Shown piece by piece: positions 1 to 7,341 of a stretch of DNA of 64,000 bases. The position numbers were made by a program, and so were the translations under genes. The notes under the pieces were generated by a model, which saw nothing but the letters and a program-made list of their open reading frames with translations, searched no databases and had not been told where the DNA came from. The stretch spans positions 62,001-126,000 of the forward strand of contig NZ_BDDE01000030.1 in NCBI RefSeq assembly GCF_008327685.1, in the 5' to 3' direction. Source of the stretch: Actinomadura sp. K4S16. GTDB taxonomy: Bacteria > Actinomycetota > Actinomycetes > Streptosporangiales > Streptosporangiaceae. The stretch's first letter is position 1. Each line of letters opens with the position of its first letter.

Positions 1-1
1 C

Positions 2-217
2 GTGGAGGGCCGGCTGCGCCGCCACATCGCGGACCGGGACCTGAACGAACTGGGCGGGCTGACCTCCGACCAGATGAGACTCCTGACCAGCGACCTGGAT
101 GAGGCCGTCGGCGAATGGGGGCTGACGGTCACGCTGCTGGAAGTCGTCCGAGCCGACGTCCCCCTCGCAGGCCTGAACCGATGGCTCGCCGACCGCGCCC
201 CTGCTCCGCCGCAGTGA
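2..217 (+). CDS. C-terminal part of a band-7/SPFH-like protein (5' cut by window edge)
   Basis: The frame is open into the left edge, so only about the last 70 residues are visible. They show a helical stretch ending in EWG, followed by a short beta-like segment ending VRADVPL. In SPFH/band-7 (stomatin-prohibitin) proteins the domain closes in a similar way: an 'AEEWG' helix, then 'V.L..V...D..LP'. The tail after this is short and Pro/Ala-rich. The family assignment is from this pattern only. If right, it is a membrane-associated scaffold whose N-terminal anchor lies outside the window. The GTG at position 2 is almost certainly not the real start. Confidence 0.45.
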   Translation: MEGRLRRHIADRDLNELGGLTSDQMRLLTSDLDEAVGEWGLTVTLLEVVRADVPLAGLNRWLADRAPAPPQ

Positions 218-244
218 GGCTCGGGACGGCCGACCAATGAGCAC

Positions 245-700
245 TCAAGCGAGAGGCCGCCAGCGACCCTCGTAGGCGGGGCCTTCGAGGCGGTAGCGTT
301 TCGGGGCGCCGTTTCCGCGCCACTCGACTCGCATCACTCTGGCGTTCTTCGGCACGGCGCGATGGGGCACGAGCAGTTCTTCGAGCGCGTCATAGCGGGC
401 ATCGACTCCTCCCTGCACCGGATGGTCCTCCTCAGGGTTCGTGCCCGCCTCGAACCGGTCGTGCCAGGCAATGAAGATCGCCCACTGCTCCCGTTCCATG
501 GCCAATACGTCGGTGCTCAGGGGCCAGACGCGGTGTTCCGCGCCACCGCCCCTTCCAGGTAGCGCCCAGAAGTAGTGCGGAACGCCGTCGATATCCGCGA
601 TGCCTCCCCTCGGGCCGTCGTACCACTCGAATTCGACGTGCACCCGTTCGAAGCCCGTGGACGACGGCGTTTCCTCCGCGCTCCGCTCCATGCCGCCCAT
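245..700 (-). CDS. Hypothetical protein, 151 aa
   Basis: Soluble acidic protein without membrane segments or a recognised domain. It is rich in Trp and aromatic residues (VEFEWYDGPRGG, HYFWALPGR, REQWAIFIAWHDRFEAG). The reading frame has the expected GC bias and the opposite frames look like shadows, so I treat it as real. It lies 16 bp downstream of the MFS gene on the same strand. It also has its own AT-rich upstream motif (GATAAT at 705-710 on the minus strand) just before ATG 700 and no Shine-Dalgarno, so it may be leaderless. A second ATG at 691 is possible. Function unknown. Confidence 0.6.
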   Translation of the reverse strand: MGGMERSAEETPSSTGFERVHVEFEWYDGPRGGIADIDGVPHYFWALPGRGGGAEHRVWPLSTDVLAMEREQWAIFIAWHDRFEAGTNPEEDHPVQGGVDARYDALEELLVPHRAVPKNARVMRVEWRGNGAPKRYRLEGPAYEGRWRPLA

Positions 701-716
701 GGTAATTATCCCGCGT

Positions 717-2006
717 TCAGCGACGAAGGGGCTGTTCGGTCGCGGCTGTGCGGTGCTCGCTGATCCAGCGGGCGGCGAGCAGGCCGGAGCCGGCGGTGAG
801 GACGGCGGCGGCGATGACGGTGGCGTTGAGGCCGAGGGCGTCGGCGAGGACGCCGGCGACCAGGGCGCCGGCGGCGTAGCCGATGTCGCGCCAGAAGCGG
901 TAGGTGCCGAGCGCGTTGGCGCGCCAGGCGGGGTGGGCGTGGTCGGACACCGAGGCGATCAGGGCCGGGTAGACCATCGCGGTGCCGATGCCCAGGACGG
1001 CGGCGGACACGACGCCCGCCAGCAGCGGCCGGGCCAGCAGCGCGAGGGCGAGCACGAAGGCGGCGGACTGGACGAGCATGCCGGCCACGATGAGCGGCTT
1101 GCGGCCGACGCGGTCGGCCAGATGGCCGGTGGGGATCTGCCCGAGCCCCCACAGCAGGGGGTACAGCCCCTTGATCAGCCCGACGGCGGCCAGGCCGAGG
1201 CCGTGGTCGGTGAACAGCAGGGGGAAGACGCCCCAGGTCAGGCCATCGTTGAGGTTGTTGACCAGCCCGGCCTGGCTGGCGCCGCGCAGCGAGCGGTCCC
1301 GCCAGGACGTCCGGGCGAACACGGTGCCCGGCCCGGTCCGCTCCCCGGCGGGGACGGGCCTGGGATGCCGGGCCAGTTCGAGGGCGACGTGCGCCGCGGT
1401 GTCCCGCACGAACAGCGACAGCCCCAGTCCCGCGGCGGCGAACACCACGCCGACGAGTTCGGGCGCGGGCCGCAGCCCGTGGGCGGTGGCCAGGTATCCG
1501 GTGAGCAGCGCGGTGGCGCCCACCGCGACGTACCCGGCGGCCTCGTTGAGCCCGGTGGCCAGCCCGCGCCGGGCGGGGCCGACGAGGTCGATCTTCATGT
1601 TGACCGTCATCGACCAGGTGAGCCCCTGGTTGACGCCCAGCAGGACGTTGGCGGCCACGATCCAGCCCCAGGACGGCGCCCACGCGAGGGCGAACGGCAC
1701 CGGGAGGCCGACCAGCCAGCCGGCGAGCAGCAGCGTCCTGCGGTGGAACCGGGCGGTCAGCGCGCCCGCGGCGAGGTTGGTCAGCGCCTTGGTGACGCCG
1801 AAGGCGATGATGAAGGAGAACACCGCCAGGTCGCTGGTCAGCCCGAACACCTTGGTGCCGATCAGCGGGACGGTCGTGCGCTCCAGGCCGACCAGGGCGC
1901 CGACGCAGACGTTCACGACGACCAGCAGCGCGAACTGCGGCCAGTTCTCCCGCAGCCCCAGCCGGACCGGTCGCGCGGACGGGCGATCGGCGGAAGCGTT
2001 CCTCAC
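717..2006 (-). CDS. MFS transporter
   Basis: 429-residue integral membrane protein with about 12 hydrophobic segments. A central hydrophilic loop (about residues 205-240) separates the two six-helix halves. MFS-type loop motifs are visible: GALTARFHRRTLLLAGW between TM2 and TM3, and GHLADRVGRKPLIVAG in the second half. It is probably a proton-coupled exporter in the cytoplasmic membrane; the substrate is not visible. It starts at GTG 2006 and is divergent, across 138 bp, from an ArsR-rhodanese regulator that probably controls it. Similar MFS/ArsR-rhodanese pairs are associated with metal(loid) or reactive-sulfur responses, but that role is inferred here. Confidence 0.8.
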   Translation of the reverse strand: MRNASADRPSARPVRLGLRENWPQFALLVVVNVCVGALVGLERTTVPLIGTKVFGLTSDLAVFSFIIAFGVTKALTNLAAGALTARFHRRTLLLAGWLVGLPVPFALAWAPSWGWIVAANVLLGVNQGLTWSMTVNMKIDLVGPARRGLATGLNEAAGYVAVGATALLTGYLATAHGLRPAPELVGVVFAAAGLGLSLFVRDTAAHVALELARHPRPVPAGERTGPGTVFARTSWRDRSLRGASQAGLVNNLNDGLTWGVFPLLFTDHGLGLAAVGLIKGLYPLLWGLGQIPTGHLADRVGRKPLIVAGMLVQSAAFVLALALLARPLLAGVVSAAVLGIGTAMVYPALIASVSDHAHPAWRANALGTYRFWRDIGYAAGALVAGVLADALGLNATVIAAAVLTAGSGLLAARWISEHRTAATEQPLRR

Positions 2007-2109
2007 GCCCGCGCCCCCGCCTCATCGGGCAGCGGTGGCGGGCGCCTCTCGGCGAAGCCCACGGAAGTCCTCCAAGGTCGGGTCGTTGCGGGGATGCGGG
2101 ACGCATCCG

Positions 2110-2140
2110 TGAATTACAATATTCCATGGATTTATGGAGG
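2110..2140. promoter_or_regulatory. Divergent promoter/operator region and RBS of the ArsR-rhodanese gene
   Basis: The gap between the divergent MFS and ArsR genes holds an unusually AT-rich stretch at 2110-2135. A -10-like TACAAT lies at 2115-2120 and GGAGG at 2136-2140, four bases before ATG 2145. ArsR repressors usually bind AT-rich dyads close to their own start, so this is the likely operator. The half-sites are not clear enough to define. Confidence 0.4.
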
Positions 2141-2144
2141 ATGG

Positions 2145-2831
2145 ATGGCGGAGCAGGTTCCCACGGGTTCGAAGGCGTCGAAGGCGCGGCTGTACGAGGC
2201 GTTCGCGGCCGGCGGCAAGGCCCTGGCCAACGGCAGGCGGCTCGAACTGCTGGACCTGCTGGCCCAGGGCGAGCGGACGGTCGACGCGCTGGCCGGCGCG
2301 GCCGGGCTGAACCTGACGACGGCCTCGGCCCACCTCCAGATCCTCAAGCAGGCCGGGTTCGTCGCCACCCGCCGCGAAGGCGTGCGCATCCACTACCGGC
2401 TGGCCGGGGACGACGTCGCGCTGCTGCTCGCGCTGCTGCGCAAGGTCGCCGACGCCCACCAGGCCGCCGTCCCGGCCGCCCGCGACGCCTACCTCGGCGA
2501 CGACGGCGCGGCGGAGGTCACGCGCGACGAACTGCGCGCCAGGGCGGCGGCCGGTGCGGCCACGGTGCTGGACGTCCGGCCGTTCGAGGAGTACCTGGCC
2601 GGGCACATCCCCGGCGCGATCTCCATTCCCGTCGAGCACCTGGCCGCGCGGATCGGCGAGCTGCCCGACGGCAGGGAGATCGTCGTGTACTGCAGGGACG
2701 AGTACTGCGTGCTGGCCTATGACGCGGTCCGGCTGCTGGCCGAACACGGCCGCCGCGCGGTCCGGCTCAGCGACGGCATGCTCGAGTGGCGCCTCGCCGA
2801 CCTGCCCGTCCACGCGGGGGAGTCGGCATGA
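2145..2831 (+). CDS. ArsR-family repressor fused to a rhodanese domain
   Basis: 228 residues. Residues about 18-90 form an ArsR-type winged helix (ALANGRRLELLDLLAQGERTV, recognition helix TTASAHLQILKQAG, wing RREGVRIHY). Residues about 125-222 form a rhodanese domain with VLDVRPFEEY, GHIPGAISIP and a catalytic-loop pair of cysteines, C183-RDEY-C188. ArsR proteins with a C-terminal rhodanese are known; the rhodanese cysteine carries a persulfide, so a role in sensing sulfane sulfur or a thiol-reactive metal is plausible. ATG 2145 is chosen for the GGAGG at 2136; an in-frame GTG at 2109 is less likely. It is divergent from the MFS gene it probably represses. No classical ArsR metal-box CVC is seen in the recognition helix. 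Confidence 0.85.
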   Translation: MAEQVPTGSKASKARLYEAFAAGGKALANGRRLELLDLLAQGERTVDALAGAAGLNLTTASAHLQILKQAGFVATRREGVRIHYRLAGDDVALLLALLRKVADAHQAAVPAARDAYLGDDGAAEVTRDELRARAAAGAATVLDVRPFEEYLAGHIPGAISIPVEHLAARIGELPDGREIVVYCRDEYCVLAYDAVRLLAEHGRRAVRLSDGMLEWRLADLPVHAGESA

Positions 2832-2855
2832 CCGCCCTCCGCGCGCGGAGGGCAC

Positions 2856-2874
2856 TATTGGCGGAGCGCCAATA
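2856..2874. promoter_or_regulatory. 19-bp palindromic operator, copy 1 (TATTGGC-N5-GCCAATA)
   Basis: TATTGGCGGAGCGCCAATA is a dyad with eight-base arms and a 3-bp centre. A second site with the same seven-base outer arms lies at 29090-29108 in front of the Lcp-like oxygenase. The length and symmetry suit a TetR-family dimer. Copy 1 sits about 47 bp upstream of a small frame (start 2921) that looks like a broken gene. Confidence 0.6.
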
Positions 2875-2920
2875 AGCGTCTATCGTTGCGGTCCCCAGTC
2901 ACCCGACCCGAGGGGACCGA

Positions 2921-3082
2921 ATGAGCATCTACGAGTCGATCGGCGGCGAAGCGGCACATCGTGTCCGGCCGTTCCTCGCCCGAGGCGGTCGCGGCGGAGT
3001 GAGGGCGCCGGGGACGGGCTGCGCGGGCCGCCGAGGCGGGCGATCGACTCTGTACCTATTGGTATGTACACTGGCCCGGTGA
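2921..3082 (+). pseudogene. Possible N-terminal remnant of a truncated-hemoglobin gene
   Basis: After a purine-rich GAGGGGACCGA, the frame opens with MSIYESIGGEAA. This matches the usual N-terminus of group I truncated hemoglobins (SIY..IGG.). The following residues are Arg/Gly-rich shadow-like sequence with no globin helices, heme histidine or expected length of about 120 residues. The frame then closes on a TGA that overlaps the GTG of the TetR gene. I read it as a gene that lost everything after about 12 codons, with its upstream palindrome still in place. The match is short, so the identity is tentative. Confidence 0.35.
3044..3072 (+). promoter_or_regulatory. Promoter and autoregulatory operator of the TetR gene
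   Basis: TGTACCTATTGGTATGTACA (3051-3070) is an imperfect 20-bp dyad with TGTAC/GTACA ends. It overlaps a promoter made of TCGACT (3044-3049), a 17-bp spacer and TACACT (3067-3072). The -10 lies six bases before GTG 3079, so transcript and coding sequence would begin together. A repressor bound here would cover the -10. Confidence 0.6.
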
Positions 3083-3645
3083 GTACACGGGAACGGCTGG
3101 TGGAGAGCGCGCGCGAACTGCTGTGGGAGCGCGGCTACGTGGGAACGAGCCCGAAGACCATCCAGCAGCGGGCCGACGCCGGCCAGGGCAGCATGTACCA
3201 CCATTTCGCGAGCAAGGAGGACCTCGCTCGCGCCGCCATCGACCGCACCGCCGAGGAGATGCGCGCCGCCATCGACGCGCAGCTGTCCGGCCCAGGTCCG
3301 GCCCTCGACCGCCTCGCCGCGTACCTGCATCGGGAGCGGGACGTCCTGCGGGGCTGCCCCATCGGCCGGCTCACCCAGGACCCCGACGTCATGGCCACAC
3401 CCGCGCTTCGCGGCCCCGTGGAGGAGACCTTCGCCTGGCTTCGCGCGCGGCTCGCGGCGGTGGTGCGCGAGGGAGTGGACCGGGGAGAGCTGGAGCCCTC
3501 AGTGGGCCCCGCGTCCACCGCGGCCGCGATCGTCGCCACGCTCCAGGGCGGATACGTGCTCGCCCGCGCGGCGGGAGCCTCCGAGCCCTTCGACCAAGCG
3601 ATCACCGGAATCCTCGCGCTGCTCGACGCGCGAACCGTCCGCTGA
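3079..3645 (+). CDS. TetR-family transcriptional regulator
   Basis: 188 residues. The N-terminal HTH (STRERLVESARELLWERGYVGTS; recognition helix GQGSMYHHFASKEDLA) is typical TetR. The C-terminal ligand domain resembles the YxaF/LmrA-like subgroup (RGCPIGRLTQD, STAAAIVATLQGGYVLARA). GTG 3079 is preferred because a -10 lies six bases upstream and there is no ribosome-binding site. ATG 3064 would lie inside the operator. It is followed after 15 bp by the bicupin gene, which probably shares the transcript and is the likely regulated enzyme. Confidence 0.85.
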   Translation: MSTRERLVESARELLWERGYVGTSPKTIQQRADAGQGSMYHHFASKEDLARAAIDRTAEEMRAAIDAQLSGPGPALDRLAAYLHRERDVLRGCPIGRLTQDPDVMATPALRGPVEETFAWLRARLAAVVREGVDRGELEPSVGPASTAAAIVATLQGGYVLARAAGASEPFDQAITGILALLDARTVR

Positions 3646-3660
3646 CCCCCGAGGAACGCC

Positions 3661-4392
3661 ATGCAGATGACACATGGATCCGCCGCCCCGTCCGAATGGT
3701 TCACCGGCGACGCCTGGATCACGCCGGTGGCCGACTCCGGGGAAGGCGCGCGGACGCAGATCGACAGCGTCCGCTTCGCCCCCGGGGCCCGCACCGTGTG
3801 GCACCGGCACCCGCTCGGGCAGGTGCTCGTCGTCACCGAGGGCACCGGGCGCGTGCAGCGGCGCGGCGGGCCGGTCGAGACGGTCCGCGCCGGCGACACC
3901 GTGCGCATCGCGCCTGGCGAATGGCACTGGCACGGCGCCGCCCCCGACCGCTCGATGACGCATCTGGCCATCGAGCCGATCCCGGGCGACGGCGCCTCGG
4001 CCGAGGCGGGGGAGCCGGTCGGTGACGGTGAGTACCGGGGCGACGGCGCGGAGGACGTCCCGCCGATCACTCGCACGGTGCTGCTCGACCAGCTCCTCGC
4101 GCCGGCCCGGAGCACGCACCGGGTCGAGGTCCGCCGCATCACCATCGCGCCCCGCCGGGCGGCCGGGCTGCACGTGCACAACGGGCCGGTGTTCGGCAGC
4201 ATCGAGACCGGCTCGGTCGTCTACCAGATCGAGGGCGAGGCGGCGGCGGTCCTCGGCCCCGGAGACGTCTTCTACGAGCCCGAAGGCGCCCGCATCGCGC
4301 GCTTCGACGCCGAGGAGGACGGCGTGACGTTCCTCGGGTACTTCCTGTTGGCCGACGGCCAGGAGGCCGAGATCGAGTTCCCCGGCCTCTGA
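3661..4392 (+). CDS. Two-cupin-domain protein (bicupin)
   Basis: 243 residues containing two cupin barrels. The first (about 25-100) keeps a metal-binding style motif (VWHRHPLGQVLVVTEG ... GDTVRIAPGEWHWHGA). The second (about 140-240) has HVHNGPVFGSIETG ... GDVFYEPEGA with fewer His ligands and may be structural. The layout resembles the quercetin-dioxygenase-like/ChrR cupins, but no substrate can be named. A GAGGAA stands seven bases before ATG 3661. It is in an operon with the preceding TetR gene, 15 bp apart, which suggests inducible expression by the TetR ligand. Confidence 0.75.
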   Translation: MQMTHGSAAPSEWFTGDAWITPVADSGEGARTQIDSVRFAPGARTVWHRHPLGQVLVVTEGTGRVQRRGGPVETVRAGDTVRIAPGEWHWHGAAPDRSMTHLAIEPIPGDGASAEAGEPVGDGEYRGDGAEDVPPITRTVLLDQLLAPARSTHRVEVRRITIAPRRAAGLHVHNGPVFGSIETGSVVYQIEGEAAAVLGPGDVFYEPEGARIARFDAEEDGVTFLGYFLLADGQEAEIEFPGL

Positions 4393-4442
4393 GCGCGGCG
4401 GGCGGCGTCGGGCGCGGCTCGGAAGAGCCTCCACAGCGCGGC

Positions 4443-4832
4443 TCAGGAGTCCAGCCGCCTCAACGCGGAGGCCAGCCGCCGCGTCGCCTCGTCGGCGACC
4501 GGCCCCAGGTCGGGACGGTCGCTGACCGACACCATGACCTGCGGGTCCAGCGCCTCCACGACGGTGTCGTCGCCGTCGACGCGGATCACGACGTTGCAGG
4601 GCAGCAGCAGGCCGATCTGCCGGTCGATGCCGAGCGCCTGGTGCGCGAGCGCCGGATTGCAGGCGCCCAGGATGAGGTAGGCCTCCATCGACTCGCCGAG
4701 CTTCTCGTGCAGGGTGGCCCGCACGTCGATCTCCGTCAGCACGCCGAAGCCCTGGTCCGTCAGCAGCCTGCGCACCTGGTCGACGGTCTCGCCGAACGGC
4801 CGCCGCAGTCGGACGCTGATCGAGTAACCCAT
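4443..4832 (-). CDS. DUF302 family protein
   Basis: 129 residues. The pattern FGETVDQVRRLLTDQGFGVLTEIDV, then YLILGACNPALAHQAL and IGLLLPCNVVIR, is characteristic of DUF302, a small alpha/beta fold with conserved Asn-Pro and Pro-Cys-Asn. Two cysteines are present (in GACNP and LPCN). The gene has a strong GGGGGGAG ribosome site and is divergent from thioredoxin plus the CstR-like repressor. DUF302 proteins often travel with CsoR/CstR-type repressors and sulfur-transfer proteins, so a role in reactive sulfur handling is inferred. Confidence 0.85.
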   Translation of the reverse strand: MGYSISVRLRRPFGETVDQVRRLLTDQGFGVLTEIDVRATLHEKLGESMEAYLILGACNPALAHQALGIDRQIGLLLPCNVVIRVDGDDTVVEALDPQVMVSVSDRPDLGPVADEATRRLASALRRLDS

Positions 4833-4941
4833 GATGCTCCCCCCTTGAGGGGTGCCTTCCCCAACGGGCCCGCATCAACGCGGCTGCCCGCCGCGCCGCT
4901 CGCATCGGTCCCGGAATAAGGGGGTCCCGGTGCCGGTTCCT

Positions 4942-4957
4942 ATACCCATAGGGGTAT
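4942..4957. promoter_or_regulatory. CsoR/CstR-type operator (ATACCC-N4-GGGTAT)
   Basis: ATACCCATAGGGGTAT is a perfect inverted repeat around a 4-bp centre. It sits 24 bp before the thioredoxin start, between that gene and DUF302. CsoR-family operators are typically G-tract dyads with ATACCC/GGGTAT arms. The repressor encoded two genes downstream at 5361 is the obvious candidate to bind it and control both directions. Confidence 0.7.
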
Positions 4958-4980
4958 CCATCGGAGGAACGGAGACCGTG

Positions 4981-5349
4981 ATGGCCACGACGGAACTGAC
5001 GCGCGAGAACTTCGACGAGGTCCTCGACGGCAACGACATGATCCTGATCGACTTCTGGGCGAGCTGGTGCGGGCCGTGCCGCTTCTTCGGGTCGGTGTAC
5101 GAGCGGGTCTCCGGGCGGCACGACGACATCGTCTTCGGCAAGGTCGACACCGAGGCCCAGCCGGAGCTGGCCGGGGCGTTCGGCATCACCTCGATCCCCA
5201 CCCTGATGATCATCCGGGAGAACGTGGTGCTGTACGCGCAGCCGGGCGCCCTGCCCGAGCAGGAACTGGAGAAGCTGATCGACGGCGCCCGCGCGGTCGA
5301 CATGGACGACGTCCGGCGGCGGGCCGCCGAGCAGAAGCGCAGCGCCTGA
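4981..5349 (+). CDS. Thioredoxin
   Basis: 122 residues with the complete thioredoxin fold. The active site is FWASWCGPC (Cys30 and Cys33), and the cis-proline segment is TSIPTLMII. The C-terminus is extended by an Arg/Glu-rich helix of about 15 residues. It should reduce disulfides or persulfides in the cytoplasm. ATG 4981 follows GGAGGAACGGAG; a GTG one codon earlier is also possible. It is co-transcribed with the CsoR-family gene (11-bp gap) and sits under the ATACCC-N4-GGGTAT operator, so it is probably induced by the signal that repressor senses. Confidence 0.9.
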   Translation: MATTELTRENFDEVLDGNDMILIDFWASWCGPCRFFGSVYERVSGRHDDIVFGKVDTEAQPELAGAFGITSIPTLMIIRENVVLYAQPGALPEQELEKLIDGARAVDMDDVRRRAAEQKRSA

Positions 5350-5360
5350 GGGGGAGCGGG

Positions 5361-5633
5361 ATGGAACTGGAGAGGGACGCGCTCGACGACGTCGTGCTGC
5401 GGCTGAAGCGGGCCCAGGGGCAGATCGGCGGCGTCATCAACATGATCGAGGAGGGGCGGGACTGCGCCGACCTGGTCACCCAGCTGGCCGCCGTCTCGCG
5501 GGCGCTGCACCGGGCCGGCTTCAAGATCATCGCTACCGGGCTGGAGCGCTGCGCCATGCCGGAGAACGCGGGCACCGAGCAGGCCGCCGTCGACCGCGCG
5601 CAACTGGAGAAGCTGTTCCTCACGCTCGCCTGA
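5361..5633 (+). CDS. CsoR-family repressor, persulfide-sensor (CstR-like) variant
   Basis: 90 residues and all-helical: LKRAQGQIGGVINMIEEGRDCADLVTQ is the CsoR/RcnR signature in pieces. The two conserved cysteines are Cys35 and Cys64. Copper-sensing CsoR proteins carry a His four residues before the second Cys; here that position is Gly60. This argues against Cu(I) binding and fits the CstR subgroup, which senses persulfides with the Cys pair. The context (thioredoxin, DUF302, nearby ArsR-rhodanese) agrees. Converges tail to tail, 2 bp apart, with the pentapeptide-repeat gene. Confidence 0.8.
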   Translation: MELERDALDDVVLRLKRAQGQIGGVINMIEEGRDCADLVTQLAAVSRALHRAGFKIIATGLERCAMPENAGTEQAAVDRAQLEKLFLTLA

Positions 5634-5635
5634 GT

Positions 5636-6322
5636 TCAGTCCTCGACGGTGATGCCGAGTTCCGCGGCGAGCGCGTCCAGGAGCCCCATCGCGTCGGCGC
5701 TCGACACGATCGCGCCCTGGAATGAACTCAGGCCGGCGACCCCGCGCAGGTCGCAGCCGCGGAACCGGACCGCCTTCATCGCCGCCCCGGAGAACTGGGC
5801 GCCGCTGAGCCGGCAGTTCTCGAACCGGACGTCGGTCATGCCGGCGGACTGGAACGTCGCCTCGGCAAGGTTGCAGTCGCGGAACACCACGTTCCGCAGA
5901 TGCGCGAACCTGAAACCGGCGAGGTCGGCGCGGCATCCCTCGACCAGCACGTCCCGCAGCCCGCTCTCGGGGAGCTGCATCCCCGTCATCCGCGCGTTCA
6001 CGATCCGCACGCTGAACATCCGCGAGTTGAACGCCCGCAGGTTCGCCAGGTCGGTGTCGCCGAACGCGCAGTCGGCGAACCCGGCCCGGTGCAGCACCAC
6101 CCCGGTGAAAGCGGTCTGCGTGAATCTGCAGCCCTCGAACTCGACGTCCTCGACCCCGTCCGGATCGTCCATGGACAGGGTTTCCGCCCCGTACTCCAGC
6201 GACAGGTACTTCCCGTCATGCCGGAGATGCCGCTCGACCTTCCCGGCAGGCGTGAGCGTGCGGGGGATCTGCGGCGGCCTGGGCTCTCTCACCGGGGACG
6301 AGGAGGCGGCACGAGCGGGCAT
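5636..6322 (-). CDS. Pentapeptide-repeat protein
   Basis: 228 residues. From about residue 55 to 200 the chain repeats in five-residue steps with aromatic or Leu centres (FEGCRFTQTAF, FADCAFGDTDLANL, FRDCNLAEATF, FENCRLSGAQFSG, FRGCDLRGV), forming a right-handed quadrilateral beta helix. There is no signal peptide or membrane anchor. Some pentapeptide proteins mimic DNA and protect gyrase (Qnr, MfpA), but this one has an extended leader and capping helix and cannot be assigned that role from sequence. It is convergent with the CsoR-family gene and appears monocistronic. Confidence 0.8.
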   Translation of the reverse strand: MPARAASSSPVREPRPPQIPRTLTPAGKVERHLRHDGKYLSLEYGAETLSMDDPDGVEDVEFEGCRFTQTAFTGVVLHRAGFADCAFGDTDLANLRAFNSRMFSVRIVNARMTGMQLPESGLRDVLVEGCRADLAGFRFAHLRNVVFRDCNLAEATFQSAGMTDVRFENCRLSGAQFSGAAMKAVRFRGCDLRGVAGLSSFQGAIVSSADAMGLLDALAAELGITVED

Positions 6323-6553
6323 GCGCCGACCCTACTAGCCGGCACCGCCCGGCTCCCCGCTACCGTGCCTGCGGCGAGAGGACGAGGCGGCGCCCCGAAG
6401 AGCGCGGGCGCCCGCCGGAAAGCGCATGCTTCGCTGTTCGGGGCGTTTCAGACCGAACCGGCGGGTAGTCGCAAGGGGCGGCGTGCCGGATGGCGCGCCG
6501 CTCCGCGTGCCGGACCCGGTACCGCGTGGCGGTCGTGGACGGAAGGGAGAGCC

Positions 6554-7303
6554 GTGCAGGGAGCGCTGCAGGCCGGAGGATGGGGTTTGCTGGCCGGGTC
6601 GGCGCTGGTGATGGGCGCCCTGGTCGGCTTCCTGGCTCCGGTCCCGGCACGGGTGGTGGCGAGCGTGATGGCGTTCGGCAGCGGCGTCCTGCTGTCGGCT
6701 GTGTCCTTCGACCTGATCGCCGAGGCGCACGACCAGGGCGGGCTGGCCCCGACGGCGATCGGGGCGGTGGTCGGCGCGGTCCTCTACGCCGGCGCCAACG
6801 CCGCCCTGGCCTGGCGGGGCGCGCGGCACCGCAAGCGCTCGGGAGGGCAGCAGCCCTCGGAGGAGGAGCAGCCCGGGTCGGGGAGCGCGATCGCGCTGGG
6901 GGCGCTGCTGGACGGCGTGCCCGAGTCGATCGTGATCGGCACGAGCCTGCTGGGCGGCGGCGCGGTCAGCCTGGTCACCGTGGTCGCAGTGTTCATCAGC
7001 AACGTGCCCGAGGGCCTGTCGAGCGCCTCGGGGATGCGCCGTGCGGGACGCGGCCGCGGGTACGTCTTCGGGCTGTGGAGCGGCATCGCCGTGGTCAGCG
7101 CCCTGGCGGCGGTCCTCGGCTACACGGCGCTCGGGGACGCTCCCGCCGACCTCCTCGCCGGCATCACCGCGCTGGCCGGCGGCGCCATCCTCACCATGAT
7201 CGCCGACACGATGATCCCCGAGGCCTACGAGGACACCCACCTGTTCACCGGCCTGATCATCGTCGTGGGGTTCCTGGCGGCGTTCGCCCTGTCCCACGCC
7301 TGA
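6554..7303 (+). CDS. ZIP-family metal transporter
   Basis: 249 residues with about eight hydrophobic segments. The variable loop after TM3 (about residues 85-115: RHRKRSGGQQPSEEEQPGSG) lacks the His cluster of many ZIPs. The key TM4/TM5 metal-site motifs are recognisable as LGALLDGVPESIVIG and FISNVPEGLSSASG, with the conserved Pro-Glu pairs and Asn. It probably imports Zn2+ or another divalent metal. GTG 6554 follows GGAAGGGAGA. No metal regulator is adjacent. Confidence 0.8.
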   Translation: MQGALQAGGWGLLAGSALVMGALVGFLAPVPARVVASVMAFGSGVLLSAVSFDLIAEAHDQGGLAPTAIGAVVGAVLYAGANAALAWRGARHRKRSGGQQPSEEEQPGSGSAIALGALLDGVPESIVIGTSLLGGGAVSLVTVVAVFISNVPEGLSSASGMRRAGRGRGYVFGLWSGIAVVSALAAVLGYTALGDAPADLLAGITALAGGAILTMIADTMIPEAYEDTHLFTGLIIVVGFLAAFALSHA

Positions 7304-7341
7304 GCCGCGCGGGCCGCCCCGTCCCGGACCGCTCCGGCGGG

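Noticed and set aside
600..2144. Long N-terminal extension of the ArsR-rhodanese frame
   Set aside because: It overlaps the MFS gene entirely on the other strand and is Gly/Arg/Gln/Asp low-complexity; a ribosome site precedes ATG 2145.
5361..5633. Copper-sensing CsoR
   Set aside because: The His ligand four residues before the second Cys is replaced by Gly60; no copper ATPase or chaperone nearby.
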